From contig WPIO01000008.1 in assembly GCA_009760855.2 (NCBI GenBank), forward strand, positions 2,410,001 through 2,474,000: DNA of 64,000 nt, in the 5' to 3' direction. Source of the stretch: Cristatella mucedo (taxonomy: Eukaryota; Bryozoa; Phylactolaemata; Cristatellidae). The notes below the pieces were generated by a model, which saw only the letters and a program-made list of their open reading frames with translations, was not told the DNA's origin and made no database searches. Positions 45,403-55,250 of the stretch are shown here, piece by piece. Positions within the stretch are counted from its first letter, which is position 1. Each line of letters begins with the position of its first letter. The position numbers and the translations under genes are program-made.

Positions 45403-45860
45403 GTTTTTCAAGCATGATAATAATAATAATAATAATAATAATTCACTTGATAAAGCGCCCTCAGAGAACTTAATCTCTCTCTAGGCGCTTTACATTTGCT
45501 GTAAAGTGAAATGCAATTGAATGGTAAGTAAAATCATGCTTGAAAAACAAACGAAATGAATAATATGGTTAGGGGTGACATGCACAGGGTCAGCATGCAA
45601 ATACTACTCACCGTTCAATTGCATTTCCCTTTGCAGCAAATGTAAAGCGCCTAGAGAGAGAGAGAGAGAGATTGAGTTCTCTGAGGGCACTTTATCAAGT
45701 GCATTATTATTATTATTAATATTACAATAATAATACATTTGTTATAGCGCCCTCAGAGAACTCGATGTCTTTCCAGGCACTTTACATTTGCTGCAAAGGA
45801 AGCACGACCGAATAGTTAGCGGCAGCGTGCTCAATGGCAACAAGCATAACGAGATACTTG
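45403..45860. mobile_element. Cluster of three LINE 3' ends in alternating orientation
   Basis: A minus-strand piece occupies 45419-45600, starting after a TTGTTTTTCAAGCATGA scrap of + orientation. A plus-strand piece occupies 45601-45721, and a minus-strand piece 45724-45860. All three carry the AAAGCGCCTAGAAAGAGATT...GAGGGCGCTTTATC module or its decayed form. In the middle copy the AGAAAGAGA segment has grown into about ten GA units. Confidence 0.85.
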
Positions 45861-46468
45861 TGGCGCTGAATCGGCTGGCCTTCAACTCGAACTTCTTTAG
45901 CCAAACGAGCGGGCGCAGCAGGCGAACTCTCCGCGCCGCGCGCCGGCGCAACCCGTTCTGTCAGAGCCGCGCACCACCTTAGCCGCTGACCGGACTCCGT
46001 ACAAATCTTGACGATTGACGCGGGAGGCACCGGCCACCTACGCAGTACCTGCAGTACGCTCGCGCCACCTCACGGGCGCCCGCTGTAGCGTTCGTAAGCT
46101 AACGGTGCCGCGGCGGCCGCTGCTCTGTGCCGCGGCGGCGGCGGCGGCAGTGGCTGTGCACGGCGAACGCGTTGTGCGCGCGCTCGCGGGCCCCGACAAC
46201 AGTCGCGCGGGCAGCCGCGTCGAATCGCGCGCGGCGTCGCGTAGCCAGAGTCCCTTCGACCGCTGGCGCTCGGCGTCTCCCGCCGCCGCCGATTCTACTA
46301 CCCAACCGGCTGCGACCTCGCGCACGACGGCGGCCGTCCGCTCGGCGCGAGGCGTCCACGATGGCAGATCTACTTGTCTTCGCGGGAGCTGGAAAGCGAG
46401 GTGAAGAGGCTCTTGCGAAGGCCGGAAAAAGGCACGAAAATCCGAGAGGGGTGGGGAGAACGCTACGG
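45861..46468. other. CpG-rich sequence; no recognisable gene
   Basis: GGCGGC runs near 46133-46150; no protein motif is identified. Confidence 0.4.
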
Positions 46469-46482
46469 AGGGAGAGAGAGCG

Positions 46483-46542
<60 letters not shown>

Positions 46543-46596
46543 AGAGAGCCAGAGATATGAGAGAAAAGAGAGAGAGAGAGAGTGGTGGGGAGAGAG

Positions 46597-46651
<55 letters not shown>

Positions 46652-46700
46652 AGAGAGCCAGAGATATGAGAGAGAAGAGAGTGTTGGGAGAGTGGTGGGA
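46469..46700. repeat. (GA)n array with an internal duplication
   Basis: Two (GA)n blocks are each followed by GGGAGGGAGAGAGCCAGAGA and TATGAGAGA (near 46536 and 46648), so about 110 bases have been duplicated in tandem. Confidence 0.95.
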
Positions 46701-47270
46701 GAGAGAGACTAGAGTGAGCGAGCGGCGGGAGAGAGCGATAGAGAAAGAGTGCTAGGGTGATCGAGAGAGGGAGGAAGAGAGCCTGAGAGGCGGAGACGGA
46801 GGGAGGGAGAAAGGAAAGACAACAGCCAGAGAGTGCGGTATGCAAGAAAATGCGGCATGAGAGGGACTCGTCCGACGCGTTGATCGGTATGCTACTTAGC
46901 GTAGCCTCTTTTCAGGCGTAAGGCGGTAATGTGCACTCTCACCCCAGACTTCCGCCAGCCCAGCGCGGTACCGTCGCCGTGGTGCCGCTTCGGAGCCGGT
47001 AAGCTCGCCACCAGGGTCGTGGCAAGGGCGCCGGATGACAGCAGAGGAGACAGGATAAGCGATCGCAAAGAAAAATGATGGCTTTCCGGGCGTAGCCCGC
47101 CTGGTGTTCGCGAGTGCGTCGTCGCTGTGCGGGCTGCGCATAGGGGGTTCCGGCGTCCGATGGGGAGGGGGAGGGCTGACTGAGACGATCTGCTCGGAGG
47201 CTTATCCGAAGCGGTGGCGGCGCAGCGCAGACGCCCGCGCGCCGCTCGGATGCCCGCCCTCGCCCCCAGC

Positions 47271-47278
47271 TATATAGA
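47271..47278 (+). promoter_or_regulatory. Candidate TATA box
   Basis: TATATAGA lies in an otherwise GC-rich stretch; a start about 30 bases downstream is possible. It is too far from the MYC coding region to assign. Confidence 0.2.
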
Positions 47279-47420
47279 TCGCACGCGGCGCCCGTAGCAG
47301 CGGCTTTGCAGGACGCTTCCTCTTTCAGCGCTGCCCGCTAGCCCGGCTGCACCCGTCAGCCCGCAGCCGCAGTGCGAACGGGCCGAGCGGGGCGGGCAGC
47401 CCTAGCAGTCACTCGCGGCT

Positions 47421-47476
47421 GCGGACGCCGGGGGGGGGGGAGGCACGCTTGCGAGCGTGCCTCCCCCGGCGTCCGC
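47421..47476. repeat. Inverted repeat with an expanded G run in one arm
   Basis: Left arm: GCGGACGCC, then 11 G, then AGGCACGCT. Loop: TGCG. Right arm: AGCGTGCCT, then 5 C, then GGCGTCCGC. Both outer and inner stems pair perfectly; only the G11/C5 lengths differ. Confidence 0.92.
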
Positions 47477-49298
47477 CGCCGCGACTCGACCGCCCGCGGT
47501 GTGTGCAAGCCAGCGTATCGGCTAAGGGAGGGAGGAGGCCCATTCCGCCGGCGCCGGCGTCCGTACGTCGCCGCCGCCGCAGGAGCAGTGACAGCAGCGT
47601 GGGGGCGAAGGAGGGCTTCGCTGCGAAGGAGGGCCGGGCCTGCCGTACCACTCGCGCTCTGCCGTCGCCGCCGGGCGCGCCCTGGCGCCCCCCCCCCCCC
47701 GCGCCCGGCGGTGGCGGCGCGAGACGGCATGAAAAGAAGGCGCCTCCTCGCTCTGCTGGCGTGAGAGCGGTCCGCATTCGTAGGGGGCGGGCCGCTTGAA
47801 TTAAGTGCGTCTGCCCCCGGTGACCCGCCCGCATCCTGTCTCGCTAACCCGCGCGAGCGTCCGGCGCTGCTCGCGGGCCGTCCGCTCGCAATCGGCGAGC
47901 GAGCGAGTGGCCCGCGATCCCCGCGCGTGCGCGCGCTCTGGCGGCGGTGAGCCTCCCCTGCCGCCGCCGCCGCCAGCGCGCGCGCGCATACCGGCGCTTC
48001 TCCGCGGCAGCGACTCGCCTGACAGACCGCCGTAAGCGGTCTGTGCAGCGAGCGGTTCTAGCGCACACAGTGCAGACGCCGCGAGTGTGCTCTCTTGTTT
48101 GACCACAATATTTGCTTTCAGTGTGTAAGTGTACCTAATGAATGGAACCACAATCAAGGCAGCGACTTGGCGGCAAACACTACACCTAGAGCCGTCGGTC
48201 AGTCGGCTTGCGAATGCCGAAAGCAACTTGGCCGCACACCCCCCTCTACCCTACCCCTAAATCGCTGGCCGTCGTATGCGTCAAATACAGATACTGTGGC
48301 AGCACGCAGGCGGCTGCTGCTGCGAGGGGGTTCGGGCGGGCGGGCGGAGGCAGACGTGCTCAGTCAAGGGGCTCGCCCCGGCGCACGCGTACAGCCCGAT
48401 GCAGCCGGCCCGAGGCGCCGCTTTCGAATGGCTCGGCTTAGCGGGCGCGTGCGCCCGCGATGCGTCGCCCAGAATCGCGGCGCGGACGGCAGCTAGCAGC
48501 TAGCATCTGCAGCTAGCCTGTTCGCCGCGAGCCCGTCGCCCACACCGCGGCCCCATCCGCAGCCACTCGCCGTCCGGTACGATGGCCGCCCGCGAACGCG
48601 ACGCTGCGTCCGGCCATCGCGCCGCGCCCGACAGTGGCGTAAGGGCCGACGCCAGGGCCGACGCCGTCACGCGGTTCGCGCCTCGCCTACCGACTGACCT
48701 ACCCGTCGTCAGCGTCCCCTACCCCTAACCCCCCCCCCAGCTCTCGAACCATCACTGTACCGCGAGAGCGGTGGGACCCTACCCCTGCCCGGGCGCAAAT
48801 CCGACGGACGGAGGCGAGCGGGCGTCGGAATCATTCACTACCCCCGCTTCCTCCCATCTTTCATCGCATAAGCGTCGGCAGCTAGCACAACCGGATATGC
48901 CGACGAGAGCTGAAGGGCGCTGACGTTCCCTACAATCACGCGAGGCCGCACAGGACTAGCTGGCACAGCGTAGTCACGCGTAGTGATTAGTCCCGAGTTT
49001 CCCGCGCTTTGGCGAGGGGTACGGGACGGACGCTTGACCGGCGCTGGCTGGATAACCTTTTCACGTAAGTTCGAACGGCCTCGTCCGTTGACTTCGGCGC
49101 CATTGCTAGTACCGAGAACGGTCTGCGTACCGATAGAGGAGGCGAGCGCGGACGCCTGTTCCGATCGGACGGCGGCGAGTCGGCACGCAAGTCGGCCGGC
49201 CGCACGTAAGCCGCTGCCGGAATCCGAGGGGGCGGGGCGGATAACCGCTGGACTATCGTCGCGTTGCGCAGAATACCCCCCCCCCCCGGCTTGTACTC

Positions 49299-49335
49299 TA
49301 TAAGCTCTGCCCCTGGTGGTCGGTCTGTGCTGTCA
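49299..49335 (+). promoter_or_regulatory. Candidate MYC core promoter (TATA plus initiator-like)
   Basis: TATAAG at 49299-49304 is followed at a suitable distance by TCAGTTC (A at 49335), which fits the animal initiator consensus YYANWYY. It would give a 5' exon of about 750 bases ending at the donor at 50088. The assignment rests only on motif spacing. Confidence 0.3.
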
Positions 49336-50088
49336 GTTCACTGAGAGGACCGCTTCGGCCGCTGTAGCTACGGAAAAAGCAGCGGTGATCGCTCGGTTCG
49401 CCGGCTGAAAGGCCCGGATGCAAGGGGCGGAGCTTGTATTAATGCGCGGGCCGTTTAAATAGCCGGCACCTCTCGGATCCGCCATACGTTGGTGTGAGCA
49501 GGGAAGTAAGGAGCGGTCGTGTCGGCTACGCTAGTGAACCGCTTTGGGAGCGTATTTACACAAGTTGCTACATTCGTGTTCGGTGAGTCAGTCAGGCGCG
49601 ATCGCTTGGATAGTCGCTCACTCAATCCACCCTCCCCTCGCTCTAGCTGCGCGGTGCAGCCTGAAGCTCGTGAGGCTTGTACTTAGCGGGAGACCCGCCG
49701 AGCGCCGAGACCCGTCGGTGCGCCACGCCCCTTCACGAGAACCCGTCTTGCTCACCCATACGCATTGGCGATGCATGCGTTGGTTAGGTCGCTCCTGATC
49801 AATCAGCAGTAGCGTTGGCTCCGCCACTACAGAGAGTGCCCGCCGACTGCTACTTTGCCCCTTCCTTAACCGGAGCAGCAGCAGCAGCTGTCCATTGTCT
49901 CCGCGGATGACTTACCCCGCACGAGCGCGTCGCCGCCGCTAGCCGGCTAGTAGGCTATTGTACCCGCTGGGAGCCGCCAGGGCGGCGCCGACTGCCTGTC
50001 GCCGCCGCCGCTCCCTGCGGCTGCTGCGCCCGCCGCTTCACTTAGCGCTCGCGCTCAGTGGACGGGCGCTTGCGACGAGCCTCATCAG
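49335..50088 (+). other. Probable MYC non-coding exon 1 (5' UTR)
   Basis: The right edge is set by a strong splice donor, CATCAG|GTGAGG, with the intron starting at 50089. The left edge is only the guessed start above. The frame that joins the MYC ATG after splicing is open from 49954, just past two in-frame TAG codons at 49948-49953. It contains no ATG, but it does contain ATT (49957) and CTG (49996). See the finding on a possible N-terminal extension. Confidence 0.45.
49454..49460 (+). promoter_or_regulatory. Second candidate TATA-like element
   Basis: TTTAAAT within GGCCGTTTAAATAGCCGG; a start would fall near 49485. Vertebrate MYC also uses two promoters, P1 and P2, but I have no evidence beyond the motif. 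Confidence 0.2.
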
Positions 50089-50407
50089 GTGAGGGCACCG
50101 CCTGAGCGCCTAGAAACGTGACGTGCGGGGCGACGACTGCTTTTTGCGGCGAAGCGGCACTCCAGACCGCCGCCGCCGCCATGGGAGGGCGAATTAGGGA
50201 GCGGGTAGGGGGGCGGGGATAGGCTGGTCAGCGATGCCGGCTGGCTAGCGGGCGGAGATAGCCTACTTGACACACTGACCGTGTCTGCATGAATGAATGG
50301 CTGCAACGCACTTTTAAGCTCCCCGATGCTAGCGACTGACCCGTCGCTCCGAGCCGTGCCGCTAGGGGCAGCGCGCTTACGCCAGCTCTCGCGCGCGCTC
50401 GCTGCAG
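50089..50407 (+). other. Probable MYC intron 1
   Basis: It starts GTGAGG and ends CTCGCTGCAG, with a modest pyrimidine stretch before the acceptor; length 319 bases. Exon 2 then begins 15 bases before the ATG. Vertebrate MYC also has a non-coding first exon and starts translation early in exon 2. No transcript evidence is available, so the boundaries are predicted. Confidence 0.5.
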
Positions 50408-50422
50408 GAGGCAAGGGCAAGC

Positions 50423-51005
50423 ATGAGATTAGACGGTCACGGCTGCGCCGTCGCCGCCGCCGACTGCTCGGTCGACGACTGCGAAGATGCCTTCCTCCTC
50501 GTCGACGCCAACGAGGACCGCAAGGACGGGTTCTACGTCGGCGCGGCGCCGAGCGAGGACATTTGGAGAAAGTTTGAGCTCGAGACACCGCCGCGGTCGC
50601 CCGTTCACGTATTGCTGTGCGACGAATACGGCGACATGTGGGCAGCAGCGTCGCCGCCGCGTCAGGGCTTCGAGCAGTACAGCCTGAGGTCGAAGCTCAT
50701 ACAGGATTGCATGTGGTCCGGCCAGACGGCCGCCGCCGCCGTGGCGGCCGCCAGTGACAGGAGCAGCCCGCAAGGCGCGGCGGCCGCCGCCTCTTGGGTC
50801 ACCGGCGATCGACTCTTCCGCAAGATCGAGTCCTTCGATGTGCCGTCAACTTCGTCTTCAGTGGTGGCAGCGGTGACTGGCCCGTCAGCGGCAGCGTCCA
50901 CCGCAGCGGCCGCCGAATGTGTAGGCGACTCGGCCGCCGTCTTTCCGTATCCCCTGAACAGGGAGCATAGCTACAGCATGATGACGCCCGCACCATCCGA
51001 CTCAG
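50423..51005 (+). CDS. MYC: MYC transcription factor, first coding exon (residues 1-194 plus one base of codon 195)
   Basis: MYC is a nuclear bHLH-zipper activator that binds E-boxes as a dimer with MAX and drives growth genes; this exon holds the N-terminal activation region. Residues 44-60 are MYC box I (SEDIWRKFELETPPRSP), with T55 and S59 at the positions of the T58/S62 GSK3-FBXW7 phosphodegron. Residues 91-100 (KLIQDCMWSG) are the core of MYC box II, the TRRAP-binding segment. Residues 164-179 (AAECVGDSAAVFPYPLN region) match box IIIa. Alanine runs at 103-110 and 119-123 are encoded by GCC/GCG repeats. The ATG at 50423 has A at -3 and is the first in the frame; box I starts only about 40 residues later, as in other MYC proteins. 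The exon ends CCATCCGACTCAG|GTACCT in phase 1. Boxes I and II are unusually close together. Confidence 0.96.
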
Positions 51006-51227
51006 GTACCTCTCGCTTCCAACCGCTGCCTCCGACCTGGTGGCCCCTCGTCACCTAGCGGCTTCTCTCACCCTGTGCGCTTAAAGCGTATTTTGTATGA
51101 GAACATCAAGAAGCACTACGCGTTGTACCCCGCCCCATAGACTAGCGACGTTGTAGTCTCGGCCTTTAGCCATGGCCGTGTCGGCGCGCATTTTGCAGCT
51201 AGACGAACCTCTAAACTGCCGTTTTAG
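51006..51227 (+). other. MYC: MYC intron between the two coding exons
   Basis: 222 bases, from CAG|GTACCT to CCGTTTTAG|AGGAC. It splits the glutamate codon of SDSE-DEIDVV in phase 1. From memory, vertebrate MYC intron 2 lies at the equivalent SDSE position, so the position looks ancestral. If the intron were retained, the frame would stay open to the TAG at 51056-51058 and give a truncated protein of 211 residues lacking the DNA-binding domain. Confidence 0.92.
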
Positions 51228-51892
51228 AGGACGAGATCGACGTTGTCGGTATGGAAAACACGAGAATCAAGGTCACCACGGTTCGCCGAACGCAGCAGCT
51301 TAGTGCCGTCAGCTGCTACCAGCAGCAGCAGCTGCCGCAGCAGGCTCCTAAGGTCACCGCCGCCGTCGCAGCAGCTGCCGATCGCGGTACGATAATTGTC
51401 GACGTGAATCACAACCGCCTTAGCGCGGCGGTGGCCGAGAGGCTCCTGTCGGCCCAGAAGCGACCGCTGAGGGGTGCCGGGGCAGCGACGGCTGCCGTCG
51501 CCGCCCCGGCGGCCGGCTCGCATCACTACCACCATGGTTGCAAGCGGGCGCGCCGGCAGCAGCAGCAGCACTCGCCGCCGCCGAGCAGCGGCCACGCCAG
51601 CTCCGAGGACTCGGAGGACTTCGATGGCAAGCGGTCCATGCACAACGTGCTGGAGAGGAAACGCCGCAACGACCTCAAGTCGAGCTTCTTCCAGCTGCGC
51701 GATCAAGTGCCCGAGCTGCGGCACCAGGAGCGTGCGGCCAAGGTGGTCATTCTCGCCAAGGCCACTGAATACACGCGACGCCTCCGTCAGGAGGAGCTCG
51801 GTCTGCTGGCAGAGATCAGCGCCGAGAGGCAGAAGCAGGCGCGGATTCTCGAGCAGCTGGAGAGGCTGCGGACCAGCTGTCATCGCTACTAG
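51228..51892 (+). CDS. MYC: MYC transcription factor, second coding exon (residues 195-415, bHLH-leucine zipper)
   Basis: This exon supplies DNA binding and MAX dimerisation. Residues 195-203 (EDEIDVVGM) match the EIDVV motif of MYC box IIIb, the WDR5-contact region. Residues 300-304 (KRARR) resemble the nuclear localisation signal, and an acidic patch (SSEDSEDFD, 319-327) precedes the basic region. The bHLH starts at [15 protein letters not shown] (329-343). H333, E337 and R341 occupy the E-box-contact positions. Helix 1 is [15 protein letters not shown], then a short loop, then helix 2 [17 protein letters not shown]. The zipper ends LERLRTSC, close to the LEQLRNSC end of human MYC, and runs HRY to the stop at 51890-51892. 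From ATEY to that SC the length equals human. Two changes in the zipper are noted in the findings. The full protein has 415 residues (human MYC, 439). Confidence 0.97.
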
Positions 51893-52720
51893 GCAGCGCC
51901 GTGACTCTCCTACTGCCCAGTCTGCCGACGAGACGCCGGGCTCTGATCCGTCGTGAACGTAGTGCTATAACGTTGCGTCGTGGCATACGCCGTCGCGTGG
52001 GCTCTTGCCCGACAGCAGCAGCAGCCTGCTGCTGTCGGTGACGTCGGTGGGCAGTCAAGGAGCGATCGTGGCTGGCACCGGTCGTGCCTCGTTAGCTTCA
52101 GACGTACGGCCATCTCCGTCCTGTGATGCCTTTTCATGCAGCTTTCGATGCTGTCAGCTACGATGGTGCCAGACCGGTGCACTGCAGTGAACTCGGCCTA
52201 CGAACCAGGCTTTGTGCAATGCTTTTCCCAAGGCTTCCTGCCCAAACGAACACTCTTGGCCAGTGCAATAAGCTTCCGGTCTCAAGTGACAAGAGTTTGC
52301 CTTGTGCCCCACTTCATTTCACGTTGTAGAGTCATCCGACCTGCCTTAACAGTAGAATTTTGACCAAAGGTAGCTGTCCAAACGTGCTAGCTTTCGGGCA
52401 GCCGCGTTGAGCTCGTCGTGGAGGAAACCCACTCCATGGACAATTGTTAGCCGAAAACATTTTCAATGTTTTTTGCAAGTTTGTTTACACATACCGGTAT
52501 CTACACATATATTTATTTCTTGTAGATTATGTTGCTCGTGTCTTCCTTGGTGTTTAGTGAAGACAGGTCTGAGGCTGCCAGTTTCTGGCTCGCTCACTCA
52601 GTATTTATGTAAGATTCAGTGTACATATAGAATGATACATAAGGACCGTGTATATTGTAGTCCAGAATGCAGTAAGTACTATATTGATGCAAAGGCTGCA
52701 TAAAATTATTTTTTAAGTTT
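51893..52720 (+). other. MYC: Probable MYC 3' UTR
   Basis: Sequence after the stop turns AT-richer beyond 52.4 kb and has no recognisable coding content. Two AUUUA pentamers occur (TATATTTATTTC near 52508 and AGTATTTATG near 52600), as in AU-rich elements of short-lived mRNAs including MYC. No AATAAA is seen; a CATAAA variant lies at about 52699 (TGCATAAAATT). The end is therefore a guess. Confidence 0.45.
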
Positions 52721-53129
52721 GAGAATATTACAGCCTTAGGCTCGTAGTCTTATGTATCGTGCATCTGAGCTCTTGATGTGTCACGCGCGATTTACAGAGG
52801 ATTTACAATGCCGAGCTGAGGTGTTTATCCGCTGCTGATGCTAATTGTGAATATAAATATATGCATATCAATACGATTTTTCTCATCAATTAGGGAGTTA
52901 GTTGGGCTTCCAGTCCAGCCGATTATGATACACTTGAACAGCAACGCTGGAATTTAATTGCTCTCTTAGTACTCACGATGTTGCATGTGCAAGTATTACC
53001 AACCGTATGGTGGTAACATCCGCAAGCAGCTTAGTGCATTAGCTGATGTGAGTTGGCCCAAGGCATTAATTTTTGCGCAACTATATTGGCACTAGCTCAC
53101 ATCGTCCCGACTCGAATGAAGTCGAGAGA

Positions 53130-53175
53130 CGACACCTCGGCGAACGCAAAGCTACGTTTGCGGCCCGAGGTGTCG
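53130..53175. repeat. Imperfect inverted repeat
   Basis: CGACACCTCGG (53130-53140) pairs with CCGAGGTGTCG (53165-53175), and CGCAAA pairs with TTTGCG inside, with a small asymmetric bulge. Confidence 0.85.
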
Positions 53176-55129
53176 AGGTCCGAGCTCAAGGTCCAGAGTT
53201 CAGTGGTTTTCTAGCATGGCTTCGGCTCTTGCGGCCATCGGCGTCGCCTACAGAGCTACTTAAACACAAGGTTACTGCTATTGTCCTCATCATTATTAGT
53301 CTTATCGTAATTATTTTTGCGGTTGCAAATGCCGCACTTCCTCGTCTCGGATCTGGCGGTAAGCTGAAGGCAGGGAGCGGCCGCTCAGGCGCCGGCCGCC
53401 TGAGTTGCTTTTTTTGCAGGGGTCGGCGGCCGTGGATCTCTTCGGAGGACGTCGACGGCTGGGTCGAGGTGGGAGGAACGCTTGACCGCATCCGAATGTA
53501 ATCGGACGCTGGCGAACTGGCCCGAGCCGTCATTCTGCCAAGTCATGTACCATGTAATGACTTTTCGCGCACGACGCCGACTTTTGTAATTAGCCACGAT
53601 CGAGTCGCGGCTGGCCGCGTGGCGAATTGCAGCGTAGAGGCTCGTCGAGTCGAGATCTGCGAGCACGCGAGAGAGAGAGAGAGAGAGAGAGAGAAGAGAG
53701 TGCAAAGGCCTCGTCGGGGGCCGCCGCCCGCCCTGTCGCTCTGCCTCGTCGTCCCGCCGGTCGGGCGGCATAGCCAAGAGGAGGAGCCCTTCGGTCCGGC
53801 GGCGGCCTCCTCCGGGGCTTCGTAGGGCTGCGTGGGCGACAGGCGAGCGCGGCGGCCTAGTGCACGGCAGCCCGACAGCGGACTTGGAGCGGATGTGCGT
53901 GTGTCGGCTGCTGCTCGCTTGTAGCCCTCGCGCTCGTACTCCGGACGCTCGTAGCGCTGCTGCTCGGGCGTCTTGGCGCCGAAACGGCTCGCTTCGGGCG
54001 GCGTCGGTGATGCACTCTTGCCTCCCGTGGGAAGTCGTAGGCGGTCGGTTCGGCTTCCTTCCTTTTCCTAGACTCGATCTAGACCGTCCTCTAGCTGTCC
54101 TCCACGCCGCTCAGCAGCAAGCGGTCATTGGAAAGTGTCGTGCCTTCGCTAGCGAGGTGGGAAATGGCCCTCAGCCTTTCGGCGAGTTTAATGAGCCAGT
54201 CTCCTCCGCCACCGAGCTCGCCTTCACAGCCGCATCGCCTCGAGGTCCGATTCTTGCGCGAGCACGAGCTGGCGTTGACGATTGGGACTCGGGCGGCGGG
54301 AGCATGCTACTCGCGACGACAGGCTTCAAAAAGGCTCAGCCGGCGGCATGCTGGCGCTAGCGAACGCATCAGCGACGCTGCCGGCTGAGCCATTCTTGGA
54401 GAACGTAAGCGGCGCCAGCTTCGCAGCGTCACCGAACTGGCTGCGAAGAGGTTGCCGTGCGGGGCGGCGGCGGCATCGAACCAGTGGAGCGCCCGCTGGG
54501 ACGAGGCCTCCGTGAGCGGTGGCGACCGCCACCGCTGCAGAGGGCATCTTATCGCAGCTGGGAGAGAGGTGGGGCAGGACGACGCTCGGCGGCTGGCGCC
54601 GCCGCCGCAGTGCGGTCGCACCATTGTAACCTAATCTTTCGGTTTTCCGGCCCGGCCGGCCGCAAGTGCTTGGAACAAATATGCGCTCAGAATGCTAGCT
54701 GGCTGCGTGGAGTTGTGGCCGAGGAAGCCAGCCTCCGCGCTGCGGCGGTCGCCCAAGGACACCGAGGGGGGCAACGGTGCGCCCGCCGGTAAACGGGATT
54801 GATCTGAGAGCAGTAGCAGCAGCAGCAGCAGCAGGCCTCGGCGGCGCTGCGGCTGCTGCCGCCCGTCGTCGCAGATCTTCGGCGAGCCTGCCTGCGAGCC
54901 TGCCTGCGAGCCTGCGATAGCGGTTTTCGCGAGCAGCGGCCGCAGGCACTGGTCGCCGCCGGCAGTGCCCGAGAATGGCTAGAGCTCTCGTGGCCCAGTT
55001 ACTGGTCGGCCTGCGGAGGAGGCGCCACGAGCGCAGGCAGCGAACGTGGAAGCACAAGAACAGGACAGGCGGGTGCTGCGCCATATGGGGGAGCGATAAA
55101 ACGAACAGACGCCAGAAAGAGACAGGGAG

Positions 55130-55250
55130 GACGAGAGAGCGAGCGAGCGAGCGAGAGAGCGAGATTAGAGGGGATGAGAGAGACAGACAGACAGACAGAC
55201 AGCGAGAGAGGAGATTAGAGAGGATGAGGAGAGAAGGAGGGAGAGAGCAC
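55130..55250. repeat. GA/GCGA/GACA purine-rich array
   Basis: GAGCGAGCGAGC, then GAGAGACAGACAGACAGACA and a repeated GAGATTAGAGRGGATGAG unit at about 55162 and 55210. Confidence 0.85.

Larger units (their letters stand above)
46701..49334. other. CpG-rich block upstream of MYC
   Basis: Nearly the whole interval is GC-rich with frequent CG, as in CpG-island promoters, and it lies directly upstream of the MYC gene. Several poly-C and poly-G runs of nine or more bases are present. I recognise no protein in it. It may hold distal MYC promoter or enhancer sequence or the first exon of a divergent transcript, but nothing in the sequence proves this. Confidence 0.45.

Noticed and set aside
51224-51883. 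219-codon antisense frame opposite the second MYC coding exon
   Set aside because: Shadow of the GC-rich MYC coding sequence; no independent motif.
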